Below the pieces are notes generated by a model, which had not been told where the DNA came from, did not search any database, and saw nothing but the letters and a program-made list of their open reading frames with translations. From the NCBI GenBank assembly GCA_021234155.1, contig JAJEKV010000012.1, positions 7,468,448 through 7,532,447 of the forward strand: DNA of 64,000 bases, read 5' to 3'. The stretch comes from Isoetes taiwanensis. Lineage: Eukaryota > Streptophyta > Lycopodiopsida > Isoetales > Isoetaceae. Positions 36,446 through 48,389 of this stretch are shown in pieces. The position numbers and the translations under genes were made by a program. How positions within the stretch are numbered: the stretch's first letter is position 1; the number at the start of each line of letters is the position of its first letter.

Positions 36446-37027
36446 TCAGGCAATTCTTTCAATTGATTCTGGATATAGAACACGTTTTCGGCCATGATGT
36501 ATGCTATTATGTGCAAAATCTTGCCTGGCCATCTCCCTCTCTTCTCTAGCAAGTCTATACCTCTCCCTCCACTTATCAAGACTATCAGTATTACGTATTA
36601 CAAATTTATTTATTTCTTCAAACATTTCCTCGTTCAATTTGCGTTGCACTCCATGACCTTGCAAGACTTCTTCTGCTACTTCCTTATCTTCCTCACCATT
36701 CCAAATCTTTGGTGCATCTTTGTGTATTGAAATTGTGGCTTCACTTAAAAAGAACAATGTTTCATGAAGCAAGTGATCCTCGGTCATGGACCCCTCAGGC
36801 CTAGCCATTTGCCGGATGTATCCTTTCAAAACTTTCATGTACTATTCTAAAAAAAACATCCACCGACTTGGAGCTGGTCCAAGAAGCCGGATTTCTTCTG
36901 GTAGATGAACCAATAAGTGTACTTGAAGGTCAAAAAAACTTGTAGGAAGCTCTTTCTCCATCATGCACAGAAGTTCAACTATCTCAACCTCCATTCTTGA
37001 AATGTCATCTAAGCTAATCTCTTTCAT
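36446..37027 (-). pseudogene. CACTA-associated DUF4218 segment, frame broken
   Basis: At 37027-36842 the frame reads VELLCMMEKELPTSFFDLQV, then HLLVHLPEE and APSRWMFFLE, the hallmark run of DUF4218. It breaks near 36842 (stop) and resumes at 36838 as KGYIRQMARPEGSMTEDHLL, which continues the same domain. The following part (RKLNEEMFEEINKFVIRN) is also typical. The element therefore has at least one frame interruption within this domain. It lies between tnp2 and DUF4216 in the canonical order. Confidence 0.8.
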
Positions 37028-38195
37028 TGAGAGTGTTGTGTATAGTGGCGAATATTCGCCAAAAAGCGAATATTCTTAAAATTCAAAAAATGGTGCACGA
37101 AAGTGAGGTAGGGTTTGTAAAGAGGGAAAAGAAAAAAAGTCGCCCATTTTTTTTCCCTCTTCTTCCTGCCGGAGCCGATCTTCGCCTGCCCTAAGAAAGC
37201 AGTTTGAGGGATTCTCGCCAGGTTTCGACACAGTGGAGAGACAGAAAATATGGATTCGCCATTACCATCAAGCATGAGATCGCTAACTTAGGTCGAAGTT
37301 TTCTAGTTTTGTTGCTTCGTTAAGATTGACTTTATGCTCCAAATCTTGGTGTTCGAGAACTTCTAGAGCTTGCAGTGCCTCATTACAGCTTCAACGACGG
37401 TTATTCTGGAAAAATCTCATGCTGTAATGATTTCTAGGTATTTAACTGGTTGCTATTGAAAAAGGACATTCGTATGCACAGTCCAAGAAGGTGCATGTTG
37501 CAGCAAAGCTTGTGCGAAGAATACTCTTTGCAAATATCTGTGTCTCTATTCTAATTAGTTGTAACATGATAAGAATGTCCAATCGAGTTGTACTTATCTT
37601 CTACTATGATGCCTCATAATCAATCTTAGCTGCAACCTATGTACGATGTGCAAGAAAATGGACTGGACTTCCAACCAGGTATGCCTTGACAACGTTGCAC
37701 TACTTGCTTATCTCCTAGATTAGTTTGTAACGATTTACTGAATAGTGGATGTATTGGAGATCCATGGCCTTAATGTTTTTATTGTTTCTGTGGTGGTACT
37801 CTCTAGTTTTGCCAATATAATATTTCTTGTCCGACAGACTGGTCCTGTTGCATTACTGCTTCTTCAGTAGACAAAAGTTGTTTTTGTTTTGCTGAGTATG
37901 CTCAAGGTATGCTTAAATGAGAATAAAAATGGGAACAAAACTTTCATGCATCATAAAGGTACGGGCTTATTTCCTTGCTGTCAAGCTTATATATAGAACC
38001 ACAAACTAGAACTGTATAGATATAAAAATGACTCATGCAATTGCATAAGGATTGTAGGTTATCTTTAATAACACCATTTGCAGTCTTGGTTGAACAGGTG
38101 GTTCTAAACGTGTAAATGATTCTGCAATGTTGCATATAGGAACATTTTAGTTATCATTAGGTAGAATGTAAGTAAATATATATTCTTATATAAGT

Positions 38196-38650
38196 TCAAG
38201 TATCATGGCTACTAGTCTCTTTAATCTTTGGATTTGCCATTCTGATCCTCCTGAACTTTTCGGCAGCTGATTCTTTGATAATATTCTTCAAAAGACGTAA
38301 AATCACCTCAATAGTAGCACTTGAAGGACCTCCGAAAAAAGCGCGCCAACTCAAGACACGCAAGTCCTGTCTTTGAAGAGGGCGATTCCGGTGGGTTATA
38401 GAACTATTCAAACAGGGAAAGTCACCGGAAACAGGAGATTTATTGAAAAAGGGATCGTGTAGTCTCTCCTGTTTTCGGTCTGTGATATGCATCGCCTTAT
38501 CAATATGCATTTCTGAGCTAGTTGGAGGCACCTTGCATGTTTCTGGACCTGATGGCTTGGTCTCAGCTGGGGATGATATTTTCCATGCTTCATTTTGCTT
38601 CCTTGAAAAAATAGAGCTATCCTCCTGACAAGAGATGCTGCAGGTCCTTC
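38196..38650 (-). pseudogene. Trapped gene fragment with a PUB-like domain
   Basis: The minus-strand frame ends with SSATIEVILRLLKNIIKESA followed by AEKFRRIRMANPKIKE. This arrangement (helix with repeated leucines, then EKFRxIRxxNPxI) is typical of the PUB domain, which binds the p97/CDC48 ATPase in proteins of the ubiquitin system. The upstream part of the frame is low-conservation and polar. The piece lies between CACTA tnp2 and DUF4218 segments and has no start-to-stop gene around it, so I read it as a host gene fragment carried by the transposon. The domain assignment rests on about 36 residues. Confidence 0.5.
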
Positions 38651-40379
38651 CATTTGTCTAGCAGGACGGTCTAAGTTTTTTTCCAAGTTATTAGCAACTA
38701 ATGCAGAGAATCAGAAACAGGAGTAAGAACTGACCCAGAAGTTGTAGAAGAAGGTAAAGGGGCTGTGTTAGGACGGTGGTCGGGGTTGCTGGCCTTCTCA
38801 GGGTGGTTTACTAGCCTTTTCTTTTTCCCATTTTTCTTGCTGCAATCTTCTCCAATCCTCTTGTTGTTGGGCTGCTACTGCCGGAACTCCCCTGCTTCAT
38901 GGCTAGAACTAGCATAGTTTATGGCGAGCTATTAGCAATAGAGGTTATCGAAACTTGGCGAATCACCTTAGCAATAGTTTTATAACGTTGCCTAGGAGAC
39001 AAGCATTTGCCATTTACGAAGATGATAATTGACTGTTCTAGGACAAGACCAGTCTTTTGAATATTGATAAATGTGAGATATTCTTTCAAATGGGGGCTGC
39101 TTGTATGTTGACCATGAAGGAATGACTTATTTGAATATAGAACATCTTCAAGCACAAGGCAAACTAAGAATCATGATAAACAACATATTTAGTAAAAAAC
39201 TATTGTCATTCTATAACTATCATTCAAGCACGGAAAAAAATTGAGTGTTCTGCTAGACATTAATACATAACCTTCTTATTTTTCTTGTGCCCTGGCTCTT
39301 AAGCTTGGCCATTAACAAAAATGAACATAAAATGCAAAATATTTTATGGTCAAAAGCAAATCATACTTTCCCAACAAAACCATTAACATCACTAAATAAA
39401 GCCATTAATATCTCACTCTATAATCATTTCAACTCCATTTAAGATTTTGTTGACCGTTGACCAGCACAATGCCAATTTTTCTTCATACAACTAACATTTT
39501 TTGTGGGTCTTTAATGCAGGTTAAGGTTTCGTTGACCGTTAGACCAGCACAATAGCAATTTTTTTCCATAGGCCTCTAATGCACATCATCTGGATAAGGA
39601 TTGCAAATATTTTATAGCACTGCAAAAAATTGTGTACTATTTAATGTTTGTGTCATTGTTATTACTGGCTTTTATAAGGGAAGCAATGTCGATCATAGTG
39701 TAAAGACCTTGTGAAACTAGAAAATAATGTTTTGCTACCAACTAGAATGTTGTTAATTTTAATAATTTTTGCTTCATAAACAAATTTGGAATTCATGTTT
39801 AAACATATGTGATAGTGCAAACCCTACCTTGATTGTTAATCATAACTTTTGGATGGAATAAAGTCTCTTAAATATCGCTCCTTACCAAACAAAATCTTCC
39901 ACCGAGAAAATTCCTCATTCCTAGCCATTGATGTTCCTCCATGAAATGATGATGGTGCGTACTCTTTCAAAAGAAAGAATAGAATAAAATATAATGGAAC
40001 ATATGTTGTTATTAATAAACTTTTTAATTAGGGCTTAGCATTTGAATGCATTCTACATGCATAAGTCAATTGTAATGTAAGCACAGTCACTGAAGCTTTC
40101 AAACATTTGCCTCTACGACTAAGCATTTGCAAGCATTACATTATCATTTGCTATGAATACAAGCCTTTGATTAAGATTCGCCTCATGAATTATAAAATCC
40201 TTCGAGATTTCTTGCACTTTCGCCATAATTGCTATTCTAATTTTATACATATTCGCCAAAAAATTTACATCTTCCAAGAGTAAAAAAAAATTAGACACAA
40301 CACTAATTGAGACCCATCTATACACAAAATTGGTAGTTGTTAACAACAAAATTGAAAATAAACTACTAACAAAGTTTTT

Positions 40380-40691
40380 TTTTTTTGAAAGATAAAATTA
40401 ACTAATATTAATCCAAAATAAATACAAAGATGAGCGATATTAGGGTACTTCTGCCCACACTAGAGCGAGTACCCACCAGACGTGTGTATCTACCTATGAC
40501 TCATGCCACAAATCTGCCCAGACTGTCTACAATGTGGAGGGTTCTTTCCCAGATCGCTGCTTTGAACTGCTCTTTCCGAGGAGACGCCAGGTAAGAAAGA
40601 TATAGCTTGTACCTCAACTGTGGGATCAAAGCCTCTGGCCGCATCTCCGCATTCCTGAACACCTTCATGCGTCGTTGCTTCCAGATGAGCC
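40380..40691 (-). mobile_element. 5'-truncated LINE, about 312 bp, with 18-bp target duplication
   Basis: ACTACTAACAAAGTTTTT flanks the insert at 40362-40379 and 40692-40709. On the minus strand the insert ends in an A-run (plus-strand T-run after 40379). It encodes a typical LINE C-terminus, including a WWLIWKQRRMKVFRN-like run. It is inserted inside the CACTA element, so it is younger than that element. Confidence 0.9.
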
Positions 40692-40845
40692 ACTACTAAC
40701 AAAGTTTTTAAACCATACCTTGCAAACTTTCCAAGTCGATATATAATGTCACGTATGTTACTCGTAAGACAATTCTCAATTGCACATGGAAGAATGTGCT
40801 ACAATGCAGCAAACACACATAATGAAGAAATATCCAACAAGATAA

Positions 40846-42312
40846 TTAATACAAAATTAATACCTGTATAAATTTGTGCCAATCATGGGACTTTAACCCA
40901 CTAAGGTCACCATCTTTTGTGAAGGCTTTACGTAGTGACGCACCATAGCCGGTAGGAGTGCGCATTTTGGATATAATATTAGTCACTTGCAACTCCTCTG
41001 ATTTACTTAGAACCCACGGTGCCTTGGGTAACATAATGGCTTTGCCCTCCTCTTCAATAGGCCATAAGGTACGCATTATGTTACAATCTTGTAAGTCTCT
41101 TCTAGCACTTAATTTCTCCCAATCCCCAGTCAAATGTCTCCAGAGTGATTGTCCAACATTTTTGAAGATATGCATAGGATCGAGTAGGTGCACAAGTTTT
41201 AGTTCTGGCCAATATTCAAGGCGATAAAATATGGATAAACGTTTAATGCCTGGTGGTGGTATAACATCATCATCATCATTCCAAGCACCTTGTGATTCAC
41301 GCACCATAGTCCATGTTTCTAACCAATCCTTGGGTGTCCTACACGTCGGTCGCTTAGTAGCATTTGATCCTCGCATAGGGTGATTGCATGGTAGGTACTT
41401 TTTGTGTCCGCGATATATTTGCTTGTTAAGGTGCTTGAAGCGATAACAATTCAAATAAGTTCCACATGATGGGCAACCATTCATTCCACTTGTTTGCAAA
41501 CCTATATGTAGATAATGTGTTAGCATCTAATAAAAAGAGCATTGGTATTTAAAAAAGACATACCAGAAGCAACACTAAAACCAGGATAATCATGTGTCGT
41601 GAAGCAACATATTGCATGTAATGTGAACTGATGTGGCATCCTTACTATGTCGTACATTTGGATGCCTTGCCATAATATCTCTAACTCTTCTATGAGTGGT
41701 TCAATGTACACATCCATGTTCTTTACTTGATAAAACTTGTGAAAATGACATATTGAAATGTAATAAGGACAAACCTGGAACAACAAGTGTCAACATCAAA
41801 TGTCCGGCTTTAGTTGCCATCCATGGTGGAATATTGTAGTTGACCACAACTATGGGCCACACACTATGTTTTGACGACAACGTTCCAAAAGGGCAAATTC
41901 CATCCATTCCAATAGCAAGGCGTAAATTGCGTGGTTCATCCTTGAATACCCTCCACTTATCTTCTATGTGTTTCATAGCTTCTCCATCCGCTGGAATTCT
42001 TAGAATTCCATCCTTACTTCGATGTGTCACATGGAATTATGGAGAACGAAACATGTATTATAGACATGGAATTATGGGCATGTGCCGCAAAACTTTTCTA
42101 GGAACATTTTTCTTCTTCATATCCATCTTATAGCGTGGCTCCTTGCATTTTGGACACTCATGTAATGTTGCATATGCATTCCGGTACAATACACAATCAT
42201 TTGGGCAGGCATGAATGCAATTATATTCCAACCCTAATGCACGCAAAATTTCTCTTGCTTCTCTCCTTGTTTCGGGAAGACAATGACCACTAGGTAGTAT
42301 CTTACTTCGCAA
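40846..42312 (-). pseudogene. CACTA tnp2-type transposase (Transposase_21)
   Basis: This is the enzyme that would move CACTA elements. Segments in order: 42312-42058 with HACPNDCVLYRNAY and a CPKCKEPRY zinc pair; 42030-41701 with RIPADGEAMKHIE, then PRNLRLAIGMDGICPFG and SVWPIVVVNYNIPPWM; 41786-41520 with VYIEPLIEELEILWQG and THDYPGFSVASG; and 41526-40846 with CPSCGTYL, then LLDPMHIFKNVGQSLWRHL and GLKSHDWHKFIQVL. These match the tnp2 order of plant CACTA elements closely. Breaks between segments near 42050, 41770 and 41523 look like introns (GT/AG-like borders) or frameshifts; I cannot separate the two everywhere. It may once have been nearly complete. Confidence 0.85.
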
Positions 42313-42338
42313 GCTACAAAATAAAATGCGGTCATCAC

Positions 42339-42707
42339 CTACAAGTGATAAATGAATTCATAAGAAAATAACTCATTCAAACAAATAACATACGTAAATA
42401 GCTCGGTTACACTATTATTACTCCATGCAAATTTGTGCTGAAGATTTAGGATTAGCAAGCATGTTGCAAAACGTGACATCCTAGCCCCAGGATATAGTGG
42501 TTTGCCTGCCTCATCTTTTAGAATACTTGCATCTTCTTTATTGCCTTCATCGTTGGCCTCCTGATTGGCATCATCATTATCTCCATCTATAATAGGATCA
42601 TAATTGTCAATAGCTTCAATTAAACCGATCTCTGGGATCTCATTTCCTGTTGCAGATGTTGGTTCAGAGCTTGATGTAGACTCTTCAGTAGACTGCAATA
42701 TTGCCAC
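42339..42707 (-). pseudogene. CACTA transposase N-terminal segment
   Basis: An acidic leader (repeated Asp, Glu and Asn) is followed by GKPLYPGARMSRFATCLLIL and KFAWSNNSVTELF. The PLYPG and WSN-SxxELF motifs precede the tnp2 core in plant CACTA transposases. The last residues read into an intron-like stretch toward 42339. Its own start is uncertain; the ATG at 42707 may be an internal exon methionine. Confidence 0.65.
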
Positions 42708-42710
42708 ATT

Positions 42711-44763
42711 AGTGCAACATTTATTAAACTAGCAAAACTTGTTATATTGATATTCAATATTCTAAAAGGGAATAATCATCATGCAAAGCATTATGCAATT
42801 ACAAAGCAAACTCAGCCTAGTAACTATGTAAACATCAAGATTAGACCAATTCATACACTCATAACTCATGTCTGCCACCGACTCTTGGTTGGAAAAACAT
42901 TGTTTGTTCCCGCTGAAATTTGGATAGGAGCCTCACAACCAAATCTGTTCCACATTTTCTATATAGAACCTAATTGTCTACATTAGATTGCTACCAATCC
43001 CACCTAACCATGACTTTATTCAAAAGATAGATGGATAGATAGATAGATATTTTTACGTCATGCCATACTGGCAGCATCCATGAGAACATAAGATGGGCCA
43101 GGGCCACAAGAGACTTGAACACAAGGATAGAAAAGAACCTTGAAACAAGAAATCCTCATTGTTTAGCAGGGTTGCCTAAACCCAAGTGCAACTTTTGCTG
43201 CAATTCTAGAGTGTCCACGTGTCATGCCACGTAAGCCAAATTCACTTACAGATTTCCTATTTAGCAATCCAACGGTCATGAATATTCTAAAAAATCCAAG
43301 TAATTCTTTATCTCCTTCGTCCCTAGTGGTCTTGGCCTTCTACACCCAACTTATATTCATTCCAGCATGCGGCTCCAACAAATGCAGACCAAACTGAGTA
43401 CCATGATCTACTTCGATCTCTGTTTTGCCGGGCTTCGTACAAAGGTACATATTTTCTGTCTTTTTTGTCTTGAATGTTTTAGATATTCTACAAGAATCGG
43501 GCATTCTTCATTCCTAGACATAATAATCGTCTACTTTTAAATATGCTCAAGCACCAAGCTTTTAAAAACCTTGCCCTTCTGCAATATGGTGTCTTGGTGC
43601 TTGCAAAGTCGAGGATAAAAAGACCATCTTTAATTCGTTTCATGATTTAATTGAAAGTTAGAACAAGAAAGCAAGTATCTGCAACCAGTAGATCCAAATC
43701 ATCTTTTGTCTGGTACCTAGATGTTGGCATGTAATATCCTAAGCTAACTGTAGTAGATACAAATAATTATGTTTGGTTTCTTAGATATTTTCTTGTAATA
43801 TTCTACGTGTCCAAATGCATGCATTGAGACATTATGATCCACCAAAAAAGCTGAACAAGAGGTGCACTTATCTTAATTATTATATGGTCATTGAGAAGCT
43901 TTAAGATCTTCCAGTAAAGATTTCTTCGAACAACTGAATACTCTATATCTCTTTTATAAAAAGAGCTTTCAACTCGGGCTCTCTTGATGGCCCAACTTGA
44001 ATAAATACCTTTTTAGTGTTTATGTTATCAGAATGATTCATGGAAAGTCTGCTCTGCATTGGGTTTTGACAAGATATATCACTGCATAGTGATAGCAGAC
44101 ATTGTATATTGATCTTTCTTATGAAGCCTACTCTATTTTCTAATGTTAACAATAGAAACCACATTTTGTCAATAAGGTTTATAGATATCTAATCTTTTGC
44201 ATTTTAACGCATAACTGCTTATAGTATACGTAAAACAATGAGCATATGAGAGAGCCAATGTTGTTTGTTGCACAATGAGGTAGCTATTGTAATCTGATGC
44301 CACGTTTTATGTGCTTGCAAACAAGTATGTTTTTTTGACAAAATCAAGAGAGTTATTGTTGTTTGTTGCACAAGAGATTTGATTATTTTTCTATAAGGCA
44401 GGCTGTGAAATTCTTCCTGTTTATTGTTCTTTCTATTGGCAAGAACTGTCACTGCATAGTGATAACAAAGAGCTTTGCATTGATTTCTCATGCTTATGGT
44501 ACAAATTACATTTTGTCAATAACTTAGTCCAAGCCATGAACTGTTAGAATCGCATCGATCCGAGACATCGGATCGCCATTCTAGAATGGGACGAGCATGC
44601 ATGTCATGCATGCATGCGGGCGGTGCATGCCCGTTCTGGTTGGGAATTCGACTATTTCAGGCGCGTTTCTGCATCCACGACTCATCGGCGCTTCCTCTTC
44701 TCTCAACAGTACCTTATTCTCTTGAACCCACCCTCCCCCCCTTCTTTGTTTATTATATTTTGT
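42711..44763. other. Non-coding DNA
   Basis: No gene is supported. It includes a GATA-type simple repeat at about 43026-43050 and a G-box-like pair (CCACGTGTCATGCCACGT) near 43206. A diverged duplication (CACTGCATAGTGATA and ATTTTGTCAATAA) lies near 44079-44180 and 44450-44522. A short ATG frame near 43365 ends at a GTACAT donor-like site, but nothing supports it as an exon. Confidence 0.45.
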
Positions 44764-45085
44764 GGGTGAAAGCATGCTAGGGTGTACCATCTAAAGTACT
44801 TTTTAGGGAGTGCAAAACTACCCAGAAAAGTACCCAGCACTGGGTACTGGGAACTTGCATAAATGCCGCAATAAACAATAAGTTTGAGAGTTAATTCATT
44901 TATTTTAGTCTTTAATAGTATTGTTATCCTCTAGTACTATAGATTGACATGTTATTGGCCCTCAATTCAAAAAATTTCGATTGATTTTAATGGAAAGAAA
45001 AAATAGAAAGTACCAGTTTTAAAAGTGCCCAGTGTAGGTACTTTTGAGGGTTCCAAAAGTGGTACACCGTAGCATGCTTTTACCC
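44764..45085. mobile_element. 322-bp MITE with 26-bp terminal inverted repeats
   Basis: The left end GGGTGAAAGCATGCTAGGGT and the reverse complement of the right end agree over 26 bp with two mismatches. TTGT stands on both sides (44760-44763 and 45086-45089) and may be a short target duplication. The interior includes a second inverted pair around CCCAGCACTGGGTAC and GCCCAGTGTAGGTAC. No coding capacity. Confidence 0.8.
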
Positions 45086-45108
45086 TTGTACAAGTTCTGT
45101 TTATCATA

Positions 45109-45156
45109 TTTTTCCACCCGCTGGGTGATGCTTTTTTTCCACCCGCTGGGTGATGT
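45109..45156. repeat. 25-bp tandem repeat, two copies
   Basis: TTTTTCCACCCGCTGGGTGA occurs twice in succession. Each unit also contains CACCCGCTGGGTG, a small dyad. Confidence 0.85.
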
Positions 45157-45289
45157 TATTCTCTGGTATGTTTTCTCGTTTGTTGTGTTGGTGATGTGCA
45201 GGTACAGGTTGGCAAGCGGCATCTGTTTCGACTTCTCCATGCGGGGGTTTTTGGGAGCGATTCTATGCCTTACGTTTGTCTAAGCCCCT

Positions 45290-45370
45290 TGCCGAAGGCT
45301 TATCACTAGGGTTTTTCCTCGAAAACCCGAAAGGGCGGGGTTTTTTAATCCCGGTGATAAGCTTTCGGCA
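45290..45370. repeat. 81-bp foldback hairpin
   Basis: TGCCGAAGGCTTATCAC at 45290 pairs with GTGATAAGCTTTCGGCA ending at 45370, with one mismatch. A weaker inner stem (AAAACCC / GGGTTTT-like) brackets a central GAAA. It could be a tiny foldback element or a structured RNA segment; nothing identifies which. Confidence 0.7.
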
Positions 45371-46708
45371 GGTACATCAGCCACTCATCTATTAGCATTG
45401 TATTTTTTGGGGTCCAAATGATATAATTGGATTTTCCCTTTATTTTTCGTGGGTAGTTCGCATGTGTGCGGCTACCCACTGTCCACCATTGTAGAAAATC
45501 TGCTGAGATGAATGAGAAGCCTATCTATCGGGCGGTTTGTTGGTTTCTTGCGAGTCCCATTCTAGAATTGCATCTTAAAGCAACCTTAGACATTTGAGCA
45601 CACTATTACATTGCCAGGTGTAGTAACTATTAGAATTGCATTTTAAGACAACCTTAGGATGACATTTGAGCACACTATTGCCCTTGATATTTAGGCTTAC
45701 ACTGCCAGGTGTAGGTCAAAGATTGAATTATTTCTATGGATCCAGGATATGGATTCATTTGTTGAGTTAGTATAAATCAGAGAGGCTGGCTGTGCTAATA
45801 TGCCTCCAACATCATTATTCATATAGCTTAAATTTGTATGGACGTATGCACAGACTTAAATTGTGGATTGGGCATGCAATTGGTTCCTAGATTACCCTGT
45901 TCTAAACACAGGTTTTGTATCGAATTATCGTTCTTGCCATCCACAATTTGTTTCATAGAGGTGAAGTGACTTTGGATTTGCATCCCCATTTAAAGGAAAA
46001 CTTTGAGGCTATAACAGCCATTTACTTTGGTCTTGCAAATTCTAGGCACCTTGCTCTATTACTTTTTCTTACCCATTCACATGTAGAACGTGGCAACTGC
46101 AGATGCTTATGAAGGAAACATAGGCAATTTGTAAACTCTACAACCAGGGACACATGGATGATTATATCCATCACTGTTGCCATGATGCAATATGTGTTCT
46201 TAACAGTGCATCAACAACTGTTGGGCCTGTTTGAGTCTTGATATTTTTGTTAGCCTTTCAATGTATTATTGCTATGTGAAATTTGTTTCAGCTTTTTGTT
46301 TCTTATGATGGAGGATGCCAGCAGGCATATATTGTTTGAAACAAACTAAAGGCATGCACGATTGTCGTGCCCACAGTGATGACAGTTATGTTATTTTAAC
46401 TCTCCATGCTTCTATCTTATATCTTGCTTCCCTTGCTAACATGTCACAAAAGAACAAAGAGGAGAAAGAGATTGCTTAGAATATCAGAGAGTGCAAAACC
46501 ATTGCATTATCTTGAAAGGTTAATGGGGAGTTTGGGTAAAAGCAGCTAAGATGGTTGGTGAAAAGGATCTTCCAGATGGTTGGCCATAACCAAGATGTAA
46601 AAATTTAATTTCCATTAATTTTCGATCTCCAGACCTTTGAACAACATTTGTTTCTCTGAAATCGTTAATTATTATGAATTGCAAGGGTGTATTTGATTTG
46701 CAATGCAG
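45371..46708. other. Non-coding DNA upstream of the EBF-like pseudogene
   Basis: No coding segment is recognised. It may include decayed introns or exons of the pseudogene that follows, but no LRR or F-box wording is legible. A duplicated ACACTATTACATTGCCAGGTG-type segment occurs near 45600 and 45665. Confidence 0.4.
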
Positions 46709-47206
46709 GGTTTTTGCCCACTTCAGCATCTCAGTTTTAGTGGGCTCGTAGGCCTTCCAAATGCTGGTCTTATTCATTTTCTTGAAAAATGTGGCGCTCA
46801 GCTCTAAAGGCAACTGGACAGGAAAGCAACTAATAGATCAAGTAGTGTCTGCAGTTGTTAGATGTTGCAGTGCTCATTTACAAAGTCTCATGCTTGAGGG
46901 ATGTGTAGGGATCATTGATGAGAGTCTAAAGGAGGGCATTGGTAGATAATGCAATGTCCAGAAGGATTTGGATATCTCAAAATGCAGTAGCAGTGATGAA
47001 GGCATACTTGCAGTGTTGTTGGCATGCGGTCGTACACTTAGGCATTGTCACTCTCAGGCTGTTTCAGGGTGACTGAAAAATGTTTGCATTACATTGAGAA
47101 GTCCTGCACATCACTCTGCGCCTTGAATGTACAATGTTGCACTAGTTTTAGTTGCAGCCGTTTAAATTCCTTCGAGGCTGCCTTGAAATGCAGCCTTTCC
47201 TTTTGA
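46709..47206 (+). pseudogene. EIN3-binding F-box (EBF)-like C-terminal LRR pseudogene
   Basis: After an acceptor-like TGCAG at 46708, the frame reads LSFSGLVGLPNAGLIHFLEK and CGAQL, then hits a stop. It resumes in another frame as VVSAVVRCCSAHLQSLMLEG and CVGIIDESLK, then again as KDLDISKCSSSDEGILAVLL, and ends SLCALNVQCC...LKCSLSF with a stop at 47206. This is the cysteine-containing LRR tail of EBF1/2, F-box proteins that target the ethylene-signalling factors EIN3/EIL for degradation. At least three frame breaks show it is dead. An intron-like border at the 5' end argues against a processed copy. N-terminal LRRs and the F-box were not found upstream. Confidence 0.7.
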
Positions 47207-48389
47207 AAGGGCTTGATTTAAAGGGTTATATTTAGGAGGGTAAGTATGTTGCTTGTTTTTTATAGTATAGAAAGATACAATGATACTAGCTGGATGGAAA
47301 GTAAAGAGGGCTGGACATGTTTTTTTTTAGTACACCAGTGACAACAAGAGACTTCGCCCATCATTTTAATTGTGTGTGAGGAGATTTACTGGTTTTTCAA
47401 GGGCTAGTTTTTGCAAGTCTATAGCTGACCTGTTATTTTTGCATTATTTGACCATGATGTTTTAATGGCTTTTGCTTGCCACTGATTAAGCTCATTCCTT
47501 GGGTTTGGTTTTAAAAAGGCCATACATTGCTTACAGGAGGCACATTGTACATGTCACATGTATATAGCCAAGTATGGAGTCTGGCTAGAGAGGAAAAGAC
47601 ACTGCTATTATGGCACTTTAGCCAAGTTTGAGGATGGCATTCTTGCTGCCCTTGGATCTTTGAATACTTACATCCACGGCTGAGGAAAACCTGTCGCATC
47701 AATCTTCTATATTGTTTCTTTCTCAGATATGGTGGTTGTAAGTACGAGTAATGTGCCTAGCCTAAAGCTATTTGCTTTCATCATGATCTCTTGGCATTGA
47801 AGCTTTGATTACATGAACGAATATAATATATCAATGTTGTAAGTATGCAAGTAAAAGATAAACTTTTGGATTTGCAAATCAAACCCATTTGCACAATATA
47901 ACATTCTAGATGATAGAAATGCGTGAAGACCACTTAGGATGCTTTCCCATGGGCGGAAATTCAAATTACTACAATTAAAATACCAACACAAATCCATCTG
48001 CCTAGCCTTCTTCCCAACCCTGCAGTTCTGCTAGTTATTACTGTTTAATGGGTGGTTCACATGGAGAAGAGAAGGCCCTGTGCTGAGTTCTAGCGGAGTC
48101 GGCACTGATAAAGAAAAATTCAGTGCTGCGTCACCTACGCAAGTTGGATCTTGCGAGGGCTGATTTTTCTAAAATGGGGCTGAAATTTTTTGCCTCAGCC
48201 CAAGTTCAGCAGCTTTTAAGCCAGCCCTTCGCATTTCGTCCATGCGAACCTAGCATAATTGTGACTATTGGCTCTAAAAACAATCTCTACCATCCGATAA
48301 ATCGAACTCTGAACCAAAAACCCCAACCTCCATCCCTAGGGTTTGCCCTTCGGGCAACCCAAAACGGAGTTTCCAAAGGGGTTTTGCAG
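47207..48389. other. Intergenic region and promoter/5' leader of the uL15m gene
   Basis: There is no other gene here. Near the downstream gene, TAGGGTTT at 48337-48344 is a telo-box-type element common near starts of plant ribosomal protein genes. An AGCCCA site (TGGGCT on the minus strand) lies near 48198. A small hairpin, TTGCCC-TTC-GGGCAA, sits at about 48343-48357. An open frame continues upstream to an ATG at 48123 but has no targeting-peptide or ribosomal protein character. Confidence 0.5.

Larger units (their letters stand above)
35101..42710 (-). mobile_element. CACTA (En/Spm-type) DNA transposon, right terminus not found
   Basis: The left end is CACTACAAGAGAATAGTG at 35101, the diagnostic CACTA terminus. 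It is followed by about 650 bp of motif-rich subterminal repeats. Minus-strand coding segments run in the order expected for plant CACTA proteins: N-terminal segment at 42707, tnp2 transposase at 42312-40846, DUF4218 at 37027-36446 and DUF4216 at 36434-35880. A 3.8-kb interval between tnp2 and DUF4218 contains a trapped gene fragment (38196-38650) and a nested LINE (40380-40691). I could not find the matching TAGTG end to the right. The extent given stops at the last recognised coding segment. Confidence 0.85.

Noticed and set aside
48123-48389. Upstream start of the uL15m protein at 48123
   Set aside because: The 89 extra residues show no ribosomal or targeting character, and the ATG at 48390 begins a typical mitochondrial presequence after a telo-box-bearing leader.
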